A stretch of 64,000 nt of DNA, from NCBI GenBank assembly GCA_045577415.1, contig JAZNII010000052.1, positions 1-64,000 of the forward strand, given 5' to 3'. The stretch is from SVTX01 sp045577415 (GTDB lineage: Bacteria > Bacillota > Clostridia > Oscillospirales > CAG-272). Positions 60,041 to 64,000 of this stretch are shown in pieces. A program made the translations under genes and the position numbers. Numbering within the stretch: the first letter of the stretch is position 1; every line of letters begins with the position of its first letter. The notes beneath the pieces are model-generated. The model ran no database searches. It was given only the letters and a program-made list of their open reading frames with translations, and was not told the DNA's origin.

Positions 60041-60931
60041 TTATATACACAACAAAAGAATTGCAACAACACCCAAGCCTATTCCTACGTACTGTCTGAC
60101 GGTAAATCTTTCCTTAAAGAGAACAGCGCCAATCAAGGCAAGCACAAGCGACGTTCCGCAGTTATAGGCAGGATAATATATAGACCCTGGGATCAATGAT
60201 ATAGCGAAGGTATGGACACATTGGAAAACACCAAGCGTCGCACCCACTCCACAACCAATTAGCACCGCGCTTTTTGATACAAGTGTTATTCCCTTTTTCG
60301 TCTCCTTGAGAGCAAGCATGCCAAATATCACAAAAGCCTCTACCGCCGCCATCATATATGCTATGCATACGAACTCAAAAGGTTGGAAATCGCCGCCTGC
60401 TCTTACAGTGTAAAGCTTTTGAAATACCGATGCAAATCCGTTTGATAAAAATAACAAGAGAGTCAGTATAAGCCATATCACGCTCTCGCCGCTGTTCTTG
60501 CTCGTCTTACCTTTTTCTGACTTGTTTACAACTGTCAAGCAAAGACACGCGAGAGCCAAAGCCGCTCCGACTCCTATAAGCGGCGTAAACTCGTCGCCTA
60601 AAAAGAATATCGAAACCAGCATAGGTATCAGCATTCCAAAATTGTTGATTATAACCGTCAACGTCATTCTGCCCATGGACAGCGCGATAACGTAGAATAT
60701 CTGATACAGCAGGCTAAAGCTGCCCAACAATACCGCGTAAAATACCGTGGTTGCCGATATTCCACCGTCAAAAAGCGTGGGCAGGAACATAAATGAAATG
60801 ACGGAAAACATTATTGCGGTAAAGAAAACGTTTTGTGAGAGCGTGTGTTTACCGCTTTTCGAAAATTTTGATTGAAGTGTTACCTTTAAGGATGCCAGAA
60901 CGCAACCCAAAGGCAAAAGTAAATATTCCAT
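60041..60931 (-). CDS. EamA/DMT-superfamily transporter
   Basis: A 296-residue membrane protein with ten hydrophobic helices in two similar halves, as in EamA (drug/metabolite) exporters. The first half includes VFFTAIMFSVISFMFLP, and the second ends YVGIGLGVVAILLLCI. Substrate is unknown; members carry amino acids, nucleosides or sugars out of or into the cell. It has its own promoter (60973-61001), which overlaps the end of the terminator of rpsR. Confidence 0.88.
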   Translation of the reverse strand: MEYLLLPLGCVLASLKVTLQSKFSKSGKHTLSQNVFFTAIMFSVISFMFLPTLFDGGISATTVFYAVLLGSFSLLYQIFYVIALSMGRMTLTVIINNFGMLIPMLVSIFFLGDEFTPLIGVGAALALACLCLTVVNKSEKGKTSKNSGESVIWLILTLLLFLSNGFASVFQKLYTVRAGGDFQPFEFVCIAYMMAAVEAFVIFGMLALKETKKGITLVSKSAVLIGCGVGATLGVFQCVHTFAISLIPGSIYYPAYNCGTSLVLALIGAVLFKERFTVRQYVGIGLGVVAILLLCI

Positions 60932-60972
60932 ATCCTGATCCCGATCTCCTATTAGAAATCTAAAACAAGTAA

Positions 60973-61001
60973 ATTATACTACAAAAAAGGTGCGGTGTCA
61001 A
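60973..61001 (-). promoter_or_regulatory. Sigma-A promoter of the EamA transporter
   Basis: On the minus strand TTGACA (60996-61001), 17 bp, TATAAT (60973-60978), directly after the rpsR terminator. Confidence 0.82.
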
Positions 61002-61006
61002 TAAAA

Positions 61007-61032
61007 AACCGCCGACCTTCTGTCGGCGGGTT
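61007..61032 (-). terminator. Intrinsic terminator of the rpsF-ssb-rpsR operon
   Basis: On the minus strand AACCCGCCGAC pairs with GTCGGCGGTT (61007-61032), followed by a run of T. Confidence 0.88.
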
Positions 61033-61045
61033 AAATGTTACTAAA

Positions 61046-61294
61046 TTAATCAGTAATGTAAGGCAGAAGAGCAACCTGACGCGCGCGCTTAATAGCGGTG
61101 TTCAGCTCTCTCTGGTGTACTGCGCAGGTACCGGAAATTCTTCTGGGAAGAATTTTGCCGCGCTCGCTGATGAACTTGCGGAGCTTGCCAGCATCCTTGT
61201 AATCGATGTAAGCAACCTTATCAGCGCAGAAGATACATACCTTTTTTCTCTTTGCACGCATAGCAGGGCGTGCAGGACGAGTATTCTCAGTCAT
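61046..61294 (-). CDS. rpsR: 30S ribosomal protein S18
   Basis: An 82-residue S18. The core KVCIFCADK, IDYKDAGKLRKFISERGKI and PRRISGTCAVHQRELNTAIKR is typical, and two Cys pairs may bind zinc (CIFC type). It is the last gene of rpsF-ssb-rpsR, an order seen in most Firmicutes. Confidence 0.97.
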   Translation of the reverse strand: MTENTRPARPAMRAKRKKVCIFCADKVAYIDYKDAGKLRKFISERGKILPRRISGTCAVHQRELNTAIKRARQVALLPYITD

Positions 61295-61335
61295 CTTATG
61301 AAATCCTCCAATTTAAAATTTTAGTTGACGGCGAC

Positions 61336-61800
61336 TCAGAAAGGAAGATCGTCGTCGGTCTTGATCTCCTCAAACTTGGGAGCAGCTCCCGCAGGTGTGG
61401 AGAAAGAGGGTGTGGAACCACCGAAAGCGTCGGAATCGTCTCCACCAAAGGAGTTTCCGGACTCAGAGCGACTGTCAACAAACATAACCTCATCAGCAAC
61501 GATGTCGGTTCTGTAATGCTTTGCGCCCTGTTGATCGGTCCATGTGCTGTTCTGGATAGTACCAACTACGCAGATGGACGATCCTTTTCTAAAGTAACGG
61601 GAAACGAACTCAGCGGTCTGTCTCCAAGCAGTTACGTTGAAAAAGTCTGTTTCACTCTGCTGAGCGGAGTTCTTGGTGTATCTGCGGTTGACCGCAACGC
61701 TAAAGGATACGACAGCGATGCCACTCTGTGTAGTCTTAAGCTCGGGATCCGCGGTAAGTCTTCCGCCGAGAATGACCTTGTTAAAATTAAAATTTGCCAT
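61336..61800 (-). CDS. ssb: Single-stranded DNA-binding protein
   Basis: A 154-residue SSB with an OB-fold in residues 1-105 (MANFNFNKVILGGRLTADPE) and the acidic C-terminal tip DDDLPF for partner binding. The linker is Gly/Ser rich. It differs from the short ssDNA-binding-like protein of the Rep element at 2.3 kb, which has no acidic tip. It lies between rpsF and rpsR. Confidence 0.97.
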   Translation of the reverse strand: MANFNFNKVILGGRLTADPELKTTQSGIAVVSFSVAVNRRYTKNSAQQSETDFFNVTAWRQTAEFVSRYFRKGSSICVVGTIQNSTWTDQQGAKHYRTDIVADEVMFVDSRSESGNSFGGDDSDAFGGSTPSFSTPAGAAPKFEEIKTDDDLPF

Positions 61801-61825
61801 AATAGTCCTTCCCTTTCAGTTTGGA

Positions 61826-62221
61826 TTATTCAGCGTCTGCTTCGGTAGCTGCAACTTCTTCTGCAACAACTGCTTCAGCAACAACTTCTTCTGCAACGAC
61901 CTCTTCCTTGACAGTTGCAACAGGCTCGAAATCAAGCTTAACTGTCATGGAACGCATGATGGACTCGTCGATATTGAAAAGACGGTCAAGCTCTGCGAGG
62001 AAAGATGCAGGGGACTTGTGAGTTACAACGGTGTAGTAGCCCTCGTTCATATCGTTGATGGGATATGCAAGACGGCGCTTGCCCCACTCTGCGACCTCAA
62101 CGATCTCACCGTTGGAACCGATCAAACCTGTGAACTTGTTTACAGTAGCCTTTGTAGCCTCCTCACCGTTAGAAAGATCGGTGATGAACAGAGTTTCATA
62201 AGAATTGATGATGTTTTCCAT
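61826..62221 (-). CDS. rpsF: 30S ribosomal protein S6
   Basis: A 131-residue S6. The typical start NSYETLFITD and RRLAYPINDMNEGYY are present. The last 32 residues form an acidic Val/Ala/Glu repeat tail (VAEEVVAEAVVAEEV), longer than the E. coli poly-Glu tail. It leads the operon rpsF-ssb-rpsR, whose leader carries an S6:S18-like binding structure. Confidence 0.97.
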   Translation of the reverse strand: MENIINSYETLFITDLSNGEEATKATVNKFTGLIGSNGEIVEVAEWGKRRLAYPINDMNEGYYTVVTHKSPASFLAELDRLFNIDESIMRSMTVKLDFEPVATVKEEVVAEEVVAEAVVAEEVAATEADAE

Positions 62222-62234
62222 GTTTTATTACCTC

Positions 62235-62312
62235 CCTATGGACTTTATATCGACCGCGCTGTGTCTTTTTGCGCGGTAGAGAGACGGCCGTGGGCATCAC
62301 AGACCGTACCGA
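62235..62312 (-). promoter_or_regulatory. Probable S6:S18 autoregulatory leader
   Basis: The 98-nt leader of rpsF folds into a stem with CGGTA/TACCG and ACGG/CCGT pairs around GTGATGCCCACGG, and a second stem GCGC/GCGC near GCGCAAAAAGACACAGCGC. The S6:S18 leader known in many bacteria has a CCG bulge plus CACCG-type element, and the CACGG here fits only loosely. The promoter TTGACA (62342-62347), 17 bp, TATAAT (62319-62324) sits directly upstream. Confidence 0.55.
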
Positions 62313-62318
62313 GAAAGA

Positions 62319-62347
62319 ATTATACCATAAATTATATACTTTGTCAA
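62319..62347 (-). promoter_or_regulatory. Sigma-A promoter of rpsF operon
   Basis: On the minus strand TTGACA (62342-62347), 17 bp, TATAAT (62319-62324). Confidence 0.88.
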
Positions 62348-62439
62348 GCGATTGATAAAAACATTTGTAAACTTTTTGTTAATTGAGTGTCGCTCTAACA
62401 GTAACTTACCAATTACTATTCCAAATAAATCTTATTGGT

Positions 62440-62635
62440 GTGAACTTGCGTTGCCCCGCCGCCGTCGCATAGTCGCCGATGCATCGCTCGATACACTCGC
62501 TTGCACGGCTCCTTGCTTTGGGCGATCTTGCAGTGCAAAAACGCTCCACCGGAGCCTTTTTGCTTGTTCGCCCTACCACCCTGCGCCTTTCGGCGCGGGG
62601 AGTTATCGGATCACAACTTCAAAGGCTATCGATGA
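62440..62635. repeat. GC-rich hairpin-rich stretch beside the tRNA
   Basis: This gap is clearly more GC-rich than the surrounding AT-rich spacer. It has hairpins GCTCC/GGAGC (about 62550), GCGCC/GGCGC (about 62584) and several short repeats of CG-rich text. No gene is supported; short open frames on both strands lack start signals. It may be an interspersed repeat that lies next to tRNAs. The rest of 62348-62440 is AT-rich and shows nothing. Confidence 0.5.
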
Positions 62636-62641
62636 GAATAG

Positions 62642-62677
62642 AAAAAGCCGAACAAACTGATGTTTGTTCGTCTTTTT
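62642..62677 (-). terminator. Intrinsic terminator of tRNA-Pro
   Basis: CGAACAAAC (62649-62657) pairs with GTTTGTTCG (62662-62670) and is flanked by A/T runs on both sides. Confidence 0.85.
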
Positions 62678-62678
62678 C

Positions 62679-62754
62679 TGGTCTGAGTGACAAGACTTGA
62701 ACTTGCGGCCTCTACCACCCCAAGGTAGCGCGCTACCAGCTGCGCCACACCCAG
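62679..62754 (-). tRNA. tRNA-Pro(GGG)
   Basis: The minus strand folds as a full cloverleaf of 76 nt: acceptor CTGGGTG/CACTCAG, D stem GCGC/GCGC, anticodon stem CTACC/GGTAG with loop TTGGGGT (anticodon GGG), variable AGGCC, T stem GCAAG/CTTGT with loop TTCAAGT, discriminator A and an encoded CCA at 62679-62681. Promoter TTGACA (62816-62821), 17 bp, TATAAT (62793-62798). Terminator at 62642-62677. Confidence 0.96.
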
Positions 62755-62792
62755 AAACCTATTTTTTCTTGTCGTCTCTTGACGACTTGAAC

Positions 62793-62821
62793 ATTATACC
62801 ACAATCAAATCGCTTTGTCAA
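62793..62821 (-). promoter_or_regulatory. Sigma-A promoter of tRNA-Pro
   Basis: On the minus strand TTGACA (62816-62821), 17 bp, TATAAT (62793-62798); a short inverted repeat GTCGTC/GACGAC lies between it and the tRNA. Confidence 0.85.
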
Positions 62822-62964
62822 TACCTTTTTTGAAAATTCTTCAAAAATCTTTACTATAATTTTTCTTTATTTTTTGAGGTTTTTATTTTAGCGTTATGCT
62901 CCGCAATCGTCTTTAAAAAACACCGACGTATTTTGGCAAAAACTGTTTTCCCCTAAAAAAAAGA

Positions 62965-62993
62965 TTGACATTTTTAAGCTATTATGGTATGAT
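62965..62993 (+). promoter_or_regulatory. Sigma-A promoter of the DUF308 gene
   Basis: TTGACA (62965-62970), 17 bp, TATGAT (62988-62993); GAAAGGAG precedes the ATG. Confidence 0.8.
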
Positions 62994-63030
62994 ATTATTA
63001 AAGGTAATCTTATGAAAGGAGATCAGTATT

Positions 63031-63495
63031 ATGGCAAAGAAAAAATTTTTTGATACCAACCTCTTCTCTTCAATACTCTACATCATCCTCGGTGTGCTTT
63101 TGATAGCTTTCCCCGGCGAGGCACTTAGCTGGGCTATGACTATTGCGGGCATCTTCTTTATAATTTCGGGTATTCTCGAATTAGTTAAGAAAAATTGGTT
63201 TGGCGGCGCTATAAGCCTTATCATCGGTATCGTTATTTTGGTTCTGGGCTGGACGCTTGTATGGTTAGTGCTTTTGGTTCTCGGTATTCTTGTTGCTATC
63301 AAGGGTGTTATCGCTCTTATCGACGCGCTTAAGAGACGCAAAAAGAACTTTTTAAGCATTCTGTTCGCAATACTTACCATAGTAGTAGGTATCGTGCTTG
63401 CTTTTGGTAACGCTCTTGAGATAATCGTTATCGTTGCTGGCATACTTCTCGTAATCAACGGCGTGCTTGGTCTTATTTCCGCACTGAAAAAGTAA
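63031..63495 (+). CDS. DUF308 (HdeD-like) membrane protein
   Basis: A 154-residue membrane protein with six hydrophobic segments in pairs (ILYIILGVLLIAFPG, IAGIFFIISGILELV, ISLIIGIVILVLGW). The pattern of three helical pairs each with a short Gly-rich turn matches DUF308/HdeD, a family linked to acid resistance in E. coli, though its role in Clostridia is unknown. It is monocistronic with its own promoter and a terminator at 63521-63553. Confidence 0.85.
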   Translation: MAKKKFFDTNLFSSILYIILGVLLIAFPGEALSWAMTIAGIFFIISGILELVKKNWFGGAISLIIGIVILVLGWTLVWLVLLVLGILVAIKGVIALIDALKRRKKNFLSILFAILTIVVGIVLAFGNALEIIVIVAGILLVINGVLGLISALKK

Positions 63496-63520
63496 TTTTT
63501 GTTTCAAAAAGCAAAAAAAA

Positions 63521-63553
63521 CATCCGACTCTGCAAATAATGCGGAGTCGGGTG
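63521..63553. terminator. Bidirectional intrinsic terminator
   Basis: CATCCGACTCTGC (63521-63533) pairs with GCGGAGTCGGGTG (63541-63553), apart from one mismatch and a wobble, with A8 before and T5 after. It separates converging genes. Confidence 0.85.
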
Positions 63554-63558
63554 CTTTT

Positions 63559-64000
63559 TCATATCAGATTTGCAAGTTTGACTATCAGCCGTGACAAAAA
63601 ACCGTTCAAAGCTCCACCGCTGCATATTTCCAAGGAGCGTATGGGATTGTCGGTAACGCTGATAAGCATCATTCGGTACGTGGGATCGATCCTTGCTTTT
63701 TTGCCTCCATACTGAGCAAATAAAAACAACTCCACCGCTTTATAAACGAGCTTCATAATAATCGAACCGTCCTTCATCTCGCAGATCGTACTGCTAAGGT
63801 CATAATCTCCCTTTCGCTTTGCGTTCTCAACAGGTACGGAGCATCCCATAAGCTTTTCCCAGTCCTCGCGGGTCGGTTTGCACAAAAGGGTCTCGTATAC
63901 GGTGTCGCGCAAGCTTTCGGGAGTTTCTACCGTCTCGCCCGAGACCTCTATCTCCGCTCTTGCCCTGATGTCCTCGCTTGACGAGCCTATCTCTATTCCG
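63559..64000 (-). CDS. Unknown protein, 5' end cut by window edge
   Basis: The minus-strand frame stays open from the window edge to a stop at 63559, giving about 147 C-terminal residues with no start codon needed inside the window; the TTG at 63912 is therefore probably internal. The visible part has the phrases TPESLRDTVYETLLCKPTREDW and ends SGGALNGFLSRLIVKLANLI, where a short amphipathic or hydrophobic helix is likely. I recognise no family. It ends at the shared terminator with the DUF308 gene. Confidence 0.6.
   Translation of the reverse strand, partial: GIEIGSSSEDIRARAEIEVSGETVETPESLRDTVYETLLCKPTREDWEKLMGCSVPVENAKRKGDYDLSSTICEMKDGSIIMKLVYKAVELFLFAQYGGKKARIDPTYRMMLISVTDNPIRSLEICSGGALNGFLSRLIVKLANLI

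Overview
The window looks like a chromosomal segment of a low-to-mid GC, strictly anaerobic Firmicute of the class Clostridia, most likely an uncultured gut lineage. The reasons are the rpsF-ssb-rpsR order with an S6 leader, RNase Y, a zinc-type L32 next to yceD, YfmF/YfmH/YmfI-type genes for EF-P modification, rubrerythrin and a rubredoxin-fused flavodiiron protein, purine-rich ribosome binding sites, and many near-consensus sigma-A promoters (TTGACA, 17 bp, TATAAT). Hairpin-rich intergenic repeats that I associate with such genomes also occur. The species cannot be named from the sequence.

Left end (1-10.1 kb), accessory. A truncated IS1182-like transposase lies at the edge. It is followed on the minus strand by a small replicon-like cluster: a Rep_trans-type replication initiator, a probable ssDNA-binding protein, a 53-residue Com-like zinc ribbon, and then a membrane-anchored protein of unknown function and an SGNH-hydrolase lipoprotein. 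A 350-bp divergent region holding three inverted repeats, one a perfect 30-bp palindrome, separates this from a plus-strand three-gene operon: a TerB_N/TerB_C protein, a BrxD-like P-loop ATPase, and an Lhr/BrxHI-like superfamily 2 helicase. No other BREX gene is present, so this is a stand-alone nucleic-acid-processing and probable defence cassette and the most interesting system here.

10.1-33.4 kb, mostly minus-strand housekeeping: a large lipoprotein, RNase Y, TldE/TldD, a HAD phosphatase, Tgt, MutL, MutS, a YlbF-family protein with a Cys-rich tail, MiaB, FolD, Lgt, the YfmH/YfmF pair, an Mrp Fe-S carrier, L32 and YceD. A small HEAT-like gene sits alone on the plus strand at 26.4 kb. 

33.4-41.4 kb: a BspA-type leucine-rich-repeat lipoprotein with an unusually structured leader RNA, TmcAL, a small unknown protein, asparaginase, a YmfI-like reductase and an isolated L-rhamnose isomerase.

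41.4-64 kb: a four-domain flavodiiron protein, two acidic-tailed membrane proteins, GlmM with a left-handed beta-helix protein, MutS2, Dxs, a small lipoprotein, Lnt, an RluA-type pseudouridine synthase, Upp, a sialate-esterase-like enzyme, MtaB, L28, a DUF6873-like protein, rubrerythrin, an EamA transporter, the rpsR/ssb/rpsF operon, tRNA-Pro(GGG), a DUF308 protein and a truncated gene at the edge.

Themes that run across the window are tRNA modification (tgt, miaB, mtaB, tmcAL and a pseudouridine synthase), lipoprotein maturation (lgt, lnt) with several lipoproteins to act on, mismatch and recombination control (mutS, mutL, mutS2), Fe-S handling (mrp, ylbF-type, miaB, mtaB), and EF-P 5-aminopentanol modification (yfmF, yfmH, ymfI).
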